In this document: one piece after another, positions 33,805 through 43,066 of the stretch
How positions within the stretch are numbered: the first letter of the stretch is position 1
Layout: every line of letters starts with the position of its first letter
Assembly: GCF_900098745.1 (NCBI RefSeq)
Contig: NZ_FQTT01000012.1
Location: 249,413-313,412, forward strand
Reading direction: 5' to 3'
Origin: Actinomyces glycerinitolerans
GTDB lineage: Bacteria > Actinomycetota > Actinomycetes > Actinomycetales > Actinomycetaceae
DNA length: 64,000 nt
Translations under genes and position numbers: made by a program
The notes under the pieces: generated by a model
The model's database searches: none
Seen by the model: the letters and a program-made list of their open reading frames with translations, nothing else
What the model was told of the DNA's origin: nothing

Positions 33805-35418
33805 ATGAACACCACAACTGTCATCTCGCGCCGCGCCTTCGGCATTGGGGCGGCCTCAACGGCCGTGCTGTTGTCACTGGCCGCATGCGGATCCAACAAC
33901 ACCTCCGACGACTCGACCGCAGGCAATCCCGTGCTCGCCTACGGCACCGAGCCGCAGAATCCGCTGATTCCCTCCAACACCAACGAGGTTGGCGGCGGAC
34001 GCATCGTTGATCTGCTCTTCGCCGGCCTGTACAGCTACGACGCCGACGGCGGCATCGTCAACGAGGTCGCCAAGGACGTCACCACCGAAGACAACCAGAC
34101 CTTCACCGTCACTCTCAACGAGGGCTGGACCTTCTCCGACGGCACACCCGTCACCGCCGACTCCTTCATCAATGCGTGGAACTACGGCGCAAAGGCCTCC
34201 AACGCGCATCTGTCCAACTACTTCTACGAGCCCATTGAGGGGTTCTCGGAGGAGAAGGACTCGGAGCTGACGGGCCTGAAGAAGGTCTCCGACACCGAGT
34301 TCACCATTACTCTGACCGAGCCGCAGTCGGACTTCCCACTGCGCCTGGGCTACTCCGCCTTCTACCCGCTGCCGGAGTCCGCCTACGACGACATCGACGC
34401 CTTCGGACAGAACCCGGTGGGTAACGGCCCCTACACGCTGTCCAGCTGGACCCACAACGATCGGGCCGAGCTGGTTGCCAACCCCGACTACACCGGCCCG
34501 CGCAAGGCCGTCAACGACGGCGTCACCTTCGTGTTCTACACCGACTATGACGCTGCCTACGCGGATCTGCAGTCCGATGCCGTCGACGTCCTGGACGCCA
34601 TTCCGGACTCCGCCCTGGCCACCTTCAAGGACGACCTGGGCGACCGGGCGGTCAACCAGCCCGGCGCCGTCGTCCAGTGCTTCTCCATCGACGTCGACTC
34701 CGAGCACTTCAAGATGGACGAGGAGGGACGTCTGCGCCGCAAGGCCCTATCGCTGGCCATCAACCGACAGGAGATCTGCGACACCATCTACAACGAGACC
34801 CGCACACCGGCCTCCGACTTCACCTCGCCGGTGATCGAGGGCTGGACCGCGGACGTCGAGGGCAATGAGGTGGTCGCCTACGATCCCGACGCGGCGAAGG
34901 AGGCATGGGCGGCCGCAGACGCCATCAGCCCCTTCGAGGGCGAATTCACGATCGCCTACAATGCCGACGGCCCGCACAAGACCTGGGTGGACGCGGTGTG
35001 CAACTCTATTAAGAACACCCTCGGCATCGAGGCCTCCGGCAACTCCTACCCCACCTTCCGGGAGTTGCGCGACGACATCAATGCCCGCACCATCAAGTCG
35101 GGCTTCCGCACCGGTTGGCAGGCCGACTACCCGTCCATGTCCAACTTCCTTGGCGCCGTTTTTCAGACAGGAGCCGGTTCCAACGATGCCCACTACTCCA
35201 ACTCGGAGTTCGATGATCTGCTGAACCAGGCGGCGCAGACCACGGACGCGGACGAAGCGCTGAACCTGTACGAACAGGCACAGACGCTGCTGTTCGCTGA
35301 CCTGCCGGCCATTCCGCTGTGGTACCAGAACGGCTTCGGCGGTTACTCGACCCTGGTGTCCGACGTCAAGTGGGGCTGGAACTCTGTTCCGCTCTACTAC
35401 GCCATCAGCAAGGCCTGA
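33805..35418 (+). CDS. Oligopeptide ABC transporter substrate-binding lipoprotein (family 5)
   Basis: 537 residues from ATG 33805 (AGAGGA upstream). A twin-Arg-containing signal peptide (SRRAFGIGAASTAVLLSL) ends in the lipobox 'LAAC', so it may be exported by Tat or Sec and then lipid-modified. SBP family 5 features: 'VVDLLFAGLYSYDADGGIV'-like start, 'TLNEGWTFSDGTPVTADSF', 'NPVGNGPYTLSSW' and 'RKALSLAINRQEICD'. It captures di- or oligopeptides outside the membrane for the two permeases and fused ATPase encoded downstream. A strong palindrome separates it from the permease gene. Confidence 0.9.
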   Translation: MNTTTVISRRAFGIGAASTAVLLSLAACGSNNTSDDSTAGNPVLAYGTEPQNPLIPSNTNEVGGGRIVDLLFAGLYSYDADGGIVNEVAKDVTTEDNQTFTVTLNEGWTFSDGTPVTADSFINAWNYGAKASNAHLSNYFYEPIEGFSEEKDSELTGLKKVSDTEFTITLTEPQSDFPLRLGYSAFYPLPESAYDDIDAFGQNPVGNGPYTLSSWTHNDRAELVANPDYTGPRKAVNDGVTFVFYTDYDAAYADLQSDAVDVLDAIPDSALATFKDDLGDRAVNQPGAVVQCFSIDVDSEHFKMDEEGRLRRKALSLAINRQEICDTIYNETRTPASDFTSPVIEGWTADVEGNEVVAYDPDAAKEAWAAADAISPFEGEFTIAYNADGPHKTWVDAVCNSIKNTLGIEASGNSYPTFRELRDDINARTIKSGFRTGWQADYPSMSNFLGAVFQTGAGSNDAHYSNSEFDDLLNQAAQTTDADEALNLYEQAQTLLFADLPAIPLWYQNGFGGYSTLVSDVKWGWNSVPLYYAISKA

Positions 35419-35427
35419 CATTCCCAG

Positions 35428-35465
35428 CTGTCGGGGCCGGACGGGCGCCCGTCCGGCCCCGACAG
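35428..35465. promoter_or_regulatory. 38-bp perfect palindrome between binding protein and permease genes
   Basis: Bases 35428-35446 and 35447-35465 are exact reverse complements. As RNA it forms a very stable hairpin just after the first stop codon. In transporter operons such hairpins act as partial terminators or 3' stabilisers, giving more binding protein than permease. Confidence 0.8.
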
Positions 35466-35494
35466 CATGGACACCACTCACCGGAAGACTCACT

Positions 35495-36421
35495 ATGCTC
35501 CGCTATGTTGGACGCAGACTCTTGCAGATGATTCCCGTGTTCTTCGGGGCCACCTTCCTGATCTACGCCATGGTCTTCGCACTGCCCGGCGACCCTGTTG
35601 CCGCCCTGGGCGGGGAACGCGCCCTGTCGGACGCCGTCGTCGCCCAGATCCGGGCCGAATACCACCTGGATCAGCCCTTCATAGTGCAATACCTGCTGTA
35701 CATCAAGGGCATCTTCACCGGCGACTTCGGCACCACCTTCTCCCACCAGCCCGTCTCCGAAGTGATGGCGCAGGCCTTCCCCGTCACCATAAAACTGGCG
35801 GTGATGGCGTTGGTGCTGGAAGGCGTCTTCGGAATCATCATCGGAACGCTGGCCGGACTGCGCCGCGGAGGCGCATTCGACGCCACGGTGCTGGTCCTGT
35901 CCATGACGGTGATCGCCGTTCCCACCTTCGTCATCGGCTTCGTGCTGCAGTTCCTCATCGGCATCAAGGCCGGCTGGCTGCCGGTGACGGCGGGAAGCAA
36001 TCCTGGCGTAAGGGACCTGCTCATGCCCGCCATGGTGCTGTCGGCCGTTTCCTTCGCCTATGTACTGCGGCTGACCCGCACCTCCGTGGGAGAAAACCTG
36101 GCGGCGGACTACGTGCGCACTGCCCGCGCCAAGGGGATCTCAGAACGTCGCGTGGTTACTCACCACATTCTGCGCAACTCACTGATACCGGTGGTGACCT
36201 TCCTGGGGGCAGACCTGGGCGCGCTCATGGGCGGTGCCATCGTTACCGAAGGAATCTTCAACATTCACGGCGTCGGTGGAACCCTGTATCGGGCGATCCT
36301 TCAAGGGCAGGGCACAACCGTGGTGTCCTTCACCACCGTGCTCGTGCTCGTCTTCATCATTTCCAACCTACTCGTGGACCTGCTCTACGCCGCCCTCGAC
36401 CCGAGGATCCGCTATGCCTGA
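35495..36421 (+). CDS. Oligopeptide ABC transporter permease (DppB/OppB type)
   Basis: 308 residues, six transmembrane helices. The family start 'MLRYVGRRLLQMIPVFFGATF' and 'GDPVAALGG' are typical of DppB/OppB, as is the EAA loop 'RTARAKGISERRVVTHHILRNSL' that contacts the ATPase. ATG 35495 follows the intergenic palindrome. It overlaps the second permease gene by eight bases. Confidence 0.92.
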   Translation: MLRYVGRRLLQMIPVFFGATFLIYAMVFALPGDPVAALGGERALSDAVVAQIRAEYHLDQPFIVQYLLYIKGIFTGDFGTTFSHQPVSEVMAQAFPVTIKLAVMALVLEGVFGIIIGTLAGLRRGGAFDATVLVLSMTVIAVPTFVIGFVLQFLIGIKAGWLPVTAGSNPGVRDLLMPAMVLSAVSFAYVLRLTRTSVGENLAADYVRTARAKGISERRVVTHHILRNSLIPVVTFLGADLGALMGGAIVTEGIFNIHGVGGTLYRAILQGQGTTVVSFTTVLVLVFIISNLLVDLLYAALDPRIRYA

Positions 36422-37382
36422 CACTCTTCAACCAGGCGCGCCCGTTGCCCCCCGCCCCGGCCAGGAGCGCTTCGTCTCCGACATCGACGAGACCGGCCTG
36501 GGGGCGGTGGACGCCGTCGCAGACGAGTCCGCGCCGGCGTCGATGTGGGGTGAGGCGTGGAAGCAACTGCGCCGACGTCCCTTGTTCTGGATCGCCGCGC
36601 TGCTGATCCTCGCCGCCGTGGCGTTAGCGGTCGCCCCGGGGCTGTTCACCAACACCGATCCCCGATTCTGCGAGCTGGGTAATTCCTTGGCCCCGGCGAG
36701 CGCCGGCCATCCCTTCGGCTTCGACAAGCAGGGCTGCGACATTTACGCCCGTACCGTCTATGGCGCACGCGCATCCGTGAGCGTCGGGGTGCTGACCACC
36801 CTGCTCGTGGTGGTACTCGGCTCCATGGTCGGTGCCATAGCGGGGTACTTCGGCGGCTGGTTCGATACTTTGCTGTCGCGCGTCACTGACATCTTCTTCG
36901 CCGTGCCCTTCATGCTTGCCGCCATAGTGGTGATGAGCATGTTCAAATCCCACCGTTCGGTGTTCACTGTGGTGCTGGTCCTGGGGATCTTCGGCTGGCC
37001 GCAGATCGCGCGCATCACCCGCGGCGCCGTCATGTCAGTCAAGAACGACGAGTTTGTCATTGCATCGACGGCGCTGGGCGCCGGGAGATGGGCGACCATG
37101 TTCCGACACATCTTGCCCAACGCGGCGGCCCCCATCATTGTCACCGCCACAGTGTCGCTGGGCTCATACATTGTCACCGAGGCGACGATGTCCTTCCTGG
37201 GAATCGGCCTGCCCGCAACGATCGTGTCCTGGGGTGCGGACATCTCCGCCGCCCAGTCCTCGTTGCGCAATGCTCCCGGGATCCTTTTCTACCCCGCCGG
37301 TGCGCTGGCTCTGACGGTGCTCGGCTTCATCATGATGGGTGACGTCGTGCGCGACGCCCTCGACCCCAAGGCCCGCAAGTGA
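36414..37382 (+). CDS. Oligopeptide ABC transporter permease (DppC/OppC type)
   Basis: 322 residues from ATG 36414, overlapping the end of the first permease gene. A cytoplasmic N-terminal extension of about 55 residues ends in 'RRRPLFWIAALLILAAVALAV', the first helix. The EAA loop 'ASTALGAGRWATMFRHILPNA' and 'TEATMSFLGIGLP' mark the DppC family. It pairs with the DppB-type permease and overlaps the ATPase start by four bases (GTGA). Confidence 0.92.
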   Translation: MPDTLQPGAPVAPRPGQERFVSDIDETGLGAVDAVADESAPASMWGEAWKQLRRRPLFWIAALLILAAVALAVAPGLFTNTDPRFCELGNSLAPASAGHPFGFDKQGCDIYARTVYGARASVSVGVLTTLLVVVLGSMVGAIAGYFGGWFDTLLSRVTDIFFAVPFMLAAIVVMSMFKSHRSVFTVVLVLGIFGWPQIARITRGAVMSVKNDEFVIASTALGAGRWATMFRHILPNAAAPIIVTATVSLGSYIVTEATMSFLGIGLPATIVSWGADISAAQSSLRNAPGILFYPAGALALTVLGFIMMGDVVRDALDPKARK

Positions 37383-39121
37383 ATGAAGTGAACGCCAAGC
37401 CCATGACCGACACACCCGCCGCGGAGAAGCTCCCGGATCCGGACCAGCCGCTGCTGGAGATCCGTGACCTCGAGGTGGCCTTCCGCTCCTCCACCGGCCT
37501 GGTCCCGGCGGTGCGCAAGGCGAACCTCACCGTCTACCCGGGCCAGTCCGTGGCCATCGTGGGGGAGTCGGGCTCCGGCAAGTCGACCACCGCCCACGCC
37601 GTCATCGGCCTGCTGCCGGGGACCGGCCGCGTCACCGGCGGACAGATCCTGTTCGAAGGACGCGACCTGACCCGCATCTCCGCCAAGGAGATGACCGCGC
37701 TGCGCGGAGCGCGCATCGGCCTGGTGCCGCAGGACCCGATGAGTAACCTCAACCCGGTCTGGTCCATCGGCAGCCAGGTCAAGGAGACACTGCGGGCCAA
37801 CAACGTGGTGCCCGGCAGCCGGCTGGATCGCCGAGTAACCGAACTGCTCACCGAAGCCGGTCTGCCGGATGCCGCCCGCCGCGCGAAGCAGTACCCGCAT
37901 GAGTTCTCCGGTGGCATGCGTCAGCGGGCCCTGATCGCCATCGGCATGGCCGCCGACCCGAGCCTGCTCATCGCCGACGAGCCAACCAGCGCCCTGGACG
38001 TCACCGTCCAGCGGGTCATCCTCGACCACCTGCAGACCTTGACCCGCGAGCGGGGCACCGCCATGCTGCTGATCACTCATGATCTAGGGCTGGCGGCCGA
38101 GCGGGCCGAGCACCTGGTGGTTATGCACCGCGGGCGGGTTGTTGAATCCGGCCCCAGCCTCGAGATCCTCAAGGACCCCCAGCACCCCTACACCAAGCGG
38201 CTCGTGCAAGCGGCCCCCTCGCTCGCCTCCCACCGCATTGAGCAGGCGCACGCCCGGGGCGTGGAAGTTTCCGAGGATGAGTTGTTGGGCGCCGGCATGG
38301 GCCGAGTGTCAACCGAAGACGTGCTGCGCGTGGAGCACCTGACCAAGGTATTCCCGGTGCGCGGCGCCAAGGGGCAGGCCAGGACCCTCAAGGCCGTCGA
38401 CGACGTCAGCTTCGGGTTGCGCAAGGGCACCACCCTGGCTCTGGTCGGCGAGTCCGGTTCGGGCAAGTCCACCGTCGCCAACATTGTCCTGAACCTCATC
38501 GACCCGACCAGTGGGAAGGTGTTCCACCACGGCACCGACCTATCGACGTTGAACAAGCAGGAGCTGTTCCAGCTACGGCGTGTCATGCAGCCCGTGTTCC
38601 AGAACCCCTACGGGTCCCTGAACCCCATGTACTCGGTGTTCTCCTCGGTGGAGGAACCGTTGCGGGTACATCGGGTGGGCACGCGCAAGGAACGGGAGCA
38701 CCGGGTAGCCGAGCTACTGGATATGGTGGCACTGCCGCGCAGCGCCATGCGCCGCTATCCCGGCGAATTGTCCGGGGGACAGCGACAGCGCGTGGCCATC
38801 GCCAGGGCCCTGGCGCTACGACCGGAGATCGTCGTGCTGGACGAGGCCGTCTCCGCCCTGGACGTGCTGGTGCAGGCGCAGATTCTTAAACTGCTGTCGA
38901 GCTTGCAGGCCGAACTGGAGTTGAGCTACCTGTTCATCACCCACGACCTGGCGGTCGTGCGCCTGCTGGCCGACGACGTCGTCGTCATGGAGCAGGGGCG
39001 GCTCGTTGAGGCCGGGCCGAGTGATGAGCTGTTCGCCCACCCGCGCGAGGAATACACCAAGCGCCTTATCGAGGCGGTTCCTGGCGCGGGTATCGACCTG
39101 TACCGCGCTGCAACCGACTAG
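37379..39121 (+). CDS. Fused oligopeptide ABC transporter ATPase (DppD-DppF in one chain)
   Basis: 580 residues from GTG 37379. Two complete nucleotide-binding domains: NBD1 (about 20-280) with 'GESGSGKST', signature '[12 protein letters not shown]' and '[12 protein letters not shown]'; NBD2 (about 315-565) with 'GESGSGKST', '[12 protein letters not shown]' and '[12 protein letters not shown]'. NBD1 carries the peptide-transporter C-terminal extension ('[14 protein letters not shown]'), as does NBD2 ('[13 protein letters not shown]'). Both sites look intact. The protein energises the two permeases and completes the operon. Confidence 0.92.
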   Translation: MNEVNAKPMTDTPAAEKLPDPDQPLLEIRDLEVAFRSSTGLVPAVRKANLTVYPGQSVAIVGESGSGKSTTAHAVIGLLPGTGRVTGGQILFEGRDLTRISAKEMTALRGARIGLVPQDPMSNLNPVWSIGSQVKETLRANNVVPGSRLDRRVTELLTEAGLPDAARRAKQYPHEFSGGMRQRALIAIGMAADPSLLIADEPTSALDVTVQRVILDHLQTLTRERGTAMLLITHDLGLAAERAEHLVVMHRGRVVESGPSLEILKDPQHPYTKRLVQAAPSLASHRIEQAHARGVEVSEDELLGAGMGRVSTEDVLRVEHLTKVFPVRGAKGQARTLKAVDDVSFGLRKGTTLALVGESGSGKSTVANIVLNLIDPTSGKVFHHGTDLSTLNKQELFQLRRVMQPVFQNPYGSLNPMYSVFSSVEEPLRVHRVGTRKEREHRVAELLDMVALPRSAMRRYPGELSGGQRQRVAIARALALRPEIVVLDEAVSALDVLVQAQILKLLSSLQAELELSYLFITHDLAVVRLLADDVVVMEQGRLVEAGPSDELFAHPREEYTKRLIEAVPGAGIDLYRAATD

Positions 39122-39143
39122 GCTGCAAGAAATGTGGTGTGCG

Positions 39144-39923
39144 ATGGGTAAATCATCTGCGCGCAACCGTGCTTCGGGGGCGCGCGCCATTGCCGTCGTC
39201 GCGATGCTGCTCATGGCCGGCTCCGTTCTGGGGTGCGGCCCGGCGAATCGGGACGCCGCCCCGATTGCATCCGCGACGGGGCCATCAAGCTCCGCCGCAG
39301 CGGCAACTAGGACGGCAGCGGGCACTGAGGAGCCAACCGTTTCCGCAAGCACGGATGCGCCCTTGGCGCAGCCGGCCCAGGAGACGTCGACGCCGCAGCC
39401 ACTTGCTGCGGACGCTACGGTCCCGGATGAGGCCGCATTCATTAACGGTGAGGTGATCGTGCCCGAACAATGCGCCTTTTGGGGGAGCGCTGACGGTCGG
39501 GTGAACCTCGTTGACGGCTTTGCCAGCATGGAGGACGGCACTATTCAGATGAGCGTGACGGTCAAGCAGACCGCCGTGGTGACCCTCGCCGGCAAGCCAT
39601 ACCGGGCCGTCGTCTTCTCCTGCTGGGGCGGCGGGAACCTGGCCTACGACTACATCGGCTTCTACGACGATGCTTCCACAGCGCCCGCCGTCGAGACCGG
39701 GATTCAGATCGCCGCCGGTCCCTACCAGAGCAATGCGATCAGCGCGGTCGAGGGCACCCTCGAGTCGATTGAGAACGGTTTCCATCTGGAGTGGGCCGGT
39801 GAGTTCCTGGCCACCGATGAGGCCTGTACCGCCTGCGCCACCGGGCATGGGGAAGCGGACTTCTTATGGAATGGCAGTTCCTTCGACGTCATGAACAAGG
39901 TGACCTGGCAGCAACGGGATTAG
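39144..39923 (+). CDS. Hypothetical lipoprotein
   Basis: 259 residues from ATG 39144; an in-frame ATG at 39132 adds four residues and cannot be excluded. A signal peptide (RAIAVVAMLLMAGSVLGC) with lipobox 'VLGC' precedes an Ala/Thr/Pro-rich linker to about 90. The mature domain has Cys pairs ('PEQCAFWGSADG', 'VVFSCWGGGNLAYDYIGFYDD', 'EACTACATGHG') that may form disulfides. No family is recognised. It follows the transporter operon by about 20 bp and could be the last gene of that transcript. Confidence 0.65.
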   Translation: MGKSSARNRASGARAIAVVAMLLMAGSVLGCGPANRDAAPIASATGPSSSAAAATRTAAGTEEPTVSASTDAPLAQPAQETSTPQPLAADATVPDEAAFINGEVIVPEQCAFWGSADGRVNLVDGFASMEDGTIQMSVTVKQTAVVTLAGKPYRAVVFSCWGGGNLAYDYIGFYDDASTAPAVETGIQIAAGPYQSNAISAVEGTLESIENGFHLEWAGEFLATDEACTACATGHGEADFLWNGSSFDVMNKVTWQQRD

Positions 39924-39927
39924 TTCT

Positions 39928-41481
39928 TCAGACCAGCCTGCGGCCGGCCAGCAGCCCCCAGGTGACGACGACGGCGCTGACGGCTATCTGCGCGACTAGC
40001 AGTCGCGCCGTCGGGGACACTCCCGCGGCCAGCAGTGCGGTCGGCGCTCCGGCCAGGGCGGCGGCATCGGGCCCGTTTACCAGCATCGCGACCGCGCCCG
40101 GCGGCAGCGATCCGACCGGCGAGGCGATCAGGCCCAGGGAGAAATCCGGTGCGGGCCGGAACCCCGACCGCAACGCCGCACCGGCCCAGCCGCAACCCGC
40201 CGCCACCACGAGACCGATGATGTTGCACGCCCCGGTAAGCGTCAACGAGTATGCCTGTTCACGTAGCTGGGCGGGCACCGCCACCGCCGCCCAAAGAGTC
40301 ATCGCCGTGGCTGGCACCAGCAGGTGCCCGCACCTGATCAGGATGGGGCCAACCGGCCAGGACGCGTCCGCCGCGCCGTCGAACCAGGCACGCCGTGCGG
40401 GCTCGGCGAGAGCCAGGACCGCAACCCAGCCGCCGACCAGATGGAAGACGGCCTGGCCGACCGCTCCGATACCGCTGGACACCAGGGGGAACATCGCAAT
40501 GAGCAGGCCCGCCAGTAGCTGCACCAAGCGGCGCGGCTGGCGCCACAGCAGCAGCCAGTCCGCCTGAGCCACGGCCAACACCGGACCCAGCGCCCGCGGC
40601 AGCCGACGCGACAATCCGGCCAGCGGCAGGCGTGATGGGCGGGCCGGACGCCGAGCCGGGGCGGACAGCAGGCGCCCGAGCGCGCGAGTGTCCAGGGAGA
40701 GCCAGGAAACCTGCGCACCCAGGTTGCGGGCGGCCACCTCCAGCAGGTGCGAATCCGGTATGTCAACCAGCCGGACCCGCAACCGCCACCACCAGGCGGC
40801 GGCCGCCAAATCCGCTAATAGGCCCAGCAGCGTGAGCACTACTCCTGCCGCGCGGCGCGGAAAAGGCACACCTAACGCACCGACCGCGAGCACCGCTGCC
40901 GCCATGACCAGCAGTGCCACTCTCGCACCGAGAAGGCCGGTACCATCCACCTGCGCATGTACCAGCGCCAATAACAACAGCGCCCCACCGCCACCGCCGA
41001 GCAGGATTGTCCCGGAGGCCGTCGCCGCTCCGCCGCCCGCCACCACCGCCAGCAAGAATCCGGCCGTGCCGCCGGCGACGACCGCAAGCGCCATCTCCGC
41101 CCACGCCACGGGGGCCAGCAGGCCACGCCGATCGCCGGGCATGGGCAGCCACCAGGCCGCCTCATAGGTCCGCAGGAACAGCGGGCCCAGCCGCCGCAGC
41201 GGATCCAACAGCAGCCCCACCAGTACCAGCGCCAGTAGTATGGCCGCCCAGGCCGGGTCTGCGGCGACCATACCGGGCATGGACGCCGGGGCACCGGTCC
41301 CCAACCGCGCCAGGTACGGGACGGTCATGGCAGCCAGGATCGCCGCGGACAGCAACGTGTCATAGACATCACCGAGAATCGCCCAGGGGCTGCGTGTACT
41401 AGCGGTATGACCCCGTACCCAGCGGCGTAGTTCCCGACCCGGGGGCGGTGCGGGGGAGGAGTTGCCGCCGGCCGCGGTCAC
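39928..41481 (-). CDS. DUF6297-like multi-spanning membrane protein
   Basis: 517 residues from GTG 41481, overlapping the ABC ATPase stop by four bases (GTGA). About 12 hydrophobic segments occur; the N-terminal 'RRWVRGHTASTR' and 'AILGDVYDTLLSAAILAAM' match actinobacterial DUF6297 proteins, which are encoded with an ABC ATPase. It probably forms the membrane part of an ABC-2-like exporter. The cargo is unknown. Confidence 0.65.
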   Translation of the reverse strand: MTAAGGNSSPAPPPGRELRRWVRGHTASTRSPWAILGDVYDTLLSAAILAAMTVPYLARLGTGAPASMPGMVAADPAWAAILLALVLVGLLLDPLRRLGPLFLRTYEAAWWLPMPGDRRGLLAPVAWAEMALAVVAGGTAGFLLAVVAGGGAATASGTILLGGGGGALLLLALVHAQVDGTGLLGARVALLVMAAAVLAVGALGVPFPRRAAGVVLTLLGLLADLAAAAWWWRLRVRLVDIPDSHLLEVAARNLGAQVSWLSLDTRALGRLLSAPARRPARPSRLPLAGLSRRLPRALGPVLAVAQADWLLLWRQPRRLVQLLAGLLIAMFPLVSSGIGAVGQAVFHLVGGWVAVLALAEPARRAWFDGAADASWPVGPILIRCGHLLVPATAMTLWAAVAVPAQLREQAYSLTLTGACNIIGLVVAAGCGWAGAALRSGFRPAPDFSLGLIASPVGSLPPGAVAMLVNGPDAAALAGAPTALLAAGVSPTARLLVAQIAVSAVVVTWGLLAGRRLV

Positions 41482-42191
41482 AGCCGGCCCTCGGTGATGG
41501 CGCGCACCCCGGCGGAGACATCAAGCAGGTTGGTGTCGGCGCCTACCAGCAGCACACTAGTGGCGACCGTGCGCACGAACTCCGCGTCGTGGCAGGCGAT
41601 AAGCACGGCCACACCGGTCTCCCGCTCGGCGACCAGGCGCTGTGCCAGGGCACGGCGCGTGACATGGTCCAGGCGCTGCTCCGGCTCGTCCAGAACCAGG
41701 ATGCGCCGCGGTCGGGCCAGCACGGCGGCCAGAGCCAGGCGACGTCGCTGTCCCGAGGACATCTCTTCGGGCAGGGCGTCGGCCAGGTCGATGAGATCGA
41801 ATTCCTCCAGCAGCTGCCTGGCGGTCCGCTCCGGATCGGGCACGGCATGCCCGAAGCAGACCAGTGCCAGGTGCTCGGCCACGGTCAGGGCGGGGAAGAA
41901 GGACTCCTCGCCCAACTCGCGTGCCACCGCCCGGCGCTGCCGACCCGAACGCGGATCGGGGATGCGCCCCAGCAGTCTCACCTCGCCGTCGACGGGCGGA
42001 AGCAGGCCGAGACAGGTGCGTAGCAGGGTGGACTTGCCGGCGCCATTGACGCCCACGAGTGCCAGCGCCTCACCCGCTCGGAGGACGAAGGTAGCCGGCC
42101 CGCACACGGCGTGCTCGCCATAGCCAACACTTAGATCACGAGCCGCAACCAACACCTGGCCGCGTGCGGCGGGTGCGCGTGTCCTGGGCAT
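41478..42191 (-). CDS. ABC transporter ATP-binding protein
   Basis: 237 residues. Walker A 'GVNGAGKST', signature 'MSSGQRRRLALAAVLARP', Walker B 'ILVLDEPEQRLD' and the H-loop 'LIACHDAEF' are all present. It is coupled to the DUF6297-like permease by a four-base overlap; together they form an export or self-protection type ABC system. Confidence 0.85.
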   Translation of the reverse strand: MPRTRAPAARGQVLVAARDLSVGYGEHAVCGPATFVLRAGEALALVGVNGAGKSTLLRTCLGLLPPVDGEVRLLGRIPDPRSGRQRRAVARELGEESFFPALTVAEHLALVCFGHAVPDPERTARQLLEEFDLIDLADALPEEMSSGQRRRLALAAVLARPRRILVLDEPEQRLDHVTRRALAQRLVAERETGVAVLIACHDAEFVRTVATSVLLVGADTNLLDVSAGVRAITEGRL

Positions 42192-42283
42192 CGTGGTCCT
42201 CCTCGACCCTAGCGGTTGCGTTCGATGCTACCGGCCCTACGCCGCGCCGTAGAAGGAGGCTCACCGCCTTGCCGGTGCAAAAC

Positions 42284-42342
42284 ACGACCTTGGGGTGCGT
42301 TTCACGACCCCGGGGTGGTCGTGAAACGCACCCCAAGGTCGT
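42284..42342. repeat. Long inverted repeat (copy 1) downstream of the toxin-antitoxin pair
   Basis: 26-base arms at 42284-42309 and 42317-42342 pair perfectly around a 7-base loop. It sits between the ABC ATPase start and the antitoxin stop. A shortened copy lies at 43003-43046 on the other side of the pair. Confidence 0.85.
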
Positions 42343-42381
42343 AAAACGCGCGGCTCCCTGGGAATCGTCGACCAGCGCCAG

Positions 42382-42627
42382 TCAAGCAGCGTGCTCGGCC
42401 TCAAGACGCTCCAGTATCCATGCCCGCACCAGGGTCGAGGCGGGCAGATGTTTTGCCTCAGCGACCGCCTCGATCGCCTCGCGTTCCTGCGGGGTTAACC
42501 GCACCGAGTACACCTGAGACCGGTTCGGTCGTACAGGAACGGTATTCACGGGGTACTCCGCTTCGCGGGTCACCTCGGATTCCTCACGCATTTTGGCGAT
42601 CATTTCAGCGTCAACCGTCTTGGCCAT
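42382..42627 (-). CDS. BrnA-like antitoxin
   Basis: 81 residues from ATG 42627 with GAGGAGGA close upstream. A polar N-terminus is followed by 'QVYSVRLTPQEREAIEAVAE' and 'LPASTLVRAWILERLE', a beta strand plus two helices as in ribbon-helix-helix DNA-binding antitoxins (CopG/BrnA type). It starts inside the last 17 bases of the toxin gene, so toxin and antitoxin are translationally coupled, with the toxin first as in brnTA loci. The antitoxin probably represses the promoter at 42950-42978. Confidence 0.75.
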   Translation of the reverse strand: MAKTVDAEMIAKMREESEVTREAEYPVNTVPVRPNRSQVYSVRLTPQEREAIEAVAEAKHLPASTLVRAWILERLEAEHAA

Positions 42628-42943
42628 CGAAGTCCTCCTCGTCCTCCTTGAGGTTGTACAGGCGCAGGTCTGCGCCGGTCGCACGCCAGGCATTCACCAG
42701 ATGCAGATCACCGTCGCGATCCCGCCAGGCAATAATGGTAAGTACTCGTTTCGCATTCGGTGAATAGCCGATGAAGCGACTGGCGCCAGTATGAGACTTT
42801 GGATCAGGTTCGAGCGCAACCAGGTCGATGTCGTCCAGCACTTCACATGCCTGCTCTGGCGTGACGCCGACTGCCCCCGGGTACCTCTTGGCGCGGTTCC
42901 GAATATACCGCTCCGTGGCAGCGTCCCAGTACAACCGCGTCAT
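42611..42943 (-). CDS. BrnT-like toxin
   Basis: 110 residues from ATG 42943. The promoter just upstream places the transcript start at or next to this ATG, so I prefer it over ATG 42961. The protein ('YWDAATERYIRNRAKRYPG', 'SRFIGYSPNAKRVLTIIAW', 'LHLVNAWRATGADLRLYN') has the size and strand order of BrnT RNases, including the late 'NAWRAT' motif similar to the 'SARRAT' of BrnT. The N-terminal 'W.....NR.KH' type motif is loosely kept. BrnT toxins cut RNA and halt growth. Confidence 0.72.
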   Translation of the reverse strand: MTRLYWDAATERYIRNRAKRYPGAVGVTPEQACEVLDDIDLVALEPDPKSHTGASRFIGYSPNAKRVLTIIAWRDRDGDLHLVNAWRATGADLRLYNLKEDEEDFDGQDG

Positions 42944-42949
42944 ACATGG

Positions 42950-42978
42950 ATTGTAGTACATCGTCTTACGTCGTTGAA
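42950..42978 (-). promoter_or_regulatory. Promoter of the toxin-antitoxin pair, probably leaderless
   Basis: On the minus strand TTCAAC (42978-42973) and TACAAT (42955-42950) are exactly 17 bp apart. ATG 42943 begins seven bases after the -10, so transcription should start at or beside the start codon. Confidence 0.6.
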
Positions 42979-43002
42979 GAGGGCCGTTCGTGTTGCCCGA
43001 AC

Positions 43003-43046
43003 ACGACCTTGGGGTGCGTTTCACGACCCCGGGTGGTCGTGAAACG
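43003..43046. repeat. Shortened inverted repeat (copy 2) upstream of the toxin-antitoxin pair
   Basis: The left arm (43003-43028) is identical to that of copy 1 and in the same orientation. The right arm keeps only 13 bases (43034-43046). Compared with copy 1, about 20 bases between two AAACGC repeats are missing. Confidence 0.8.
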
Positions 43047-43066
43047 CGCGGTCGGCGGCGGTGCGG

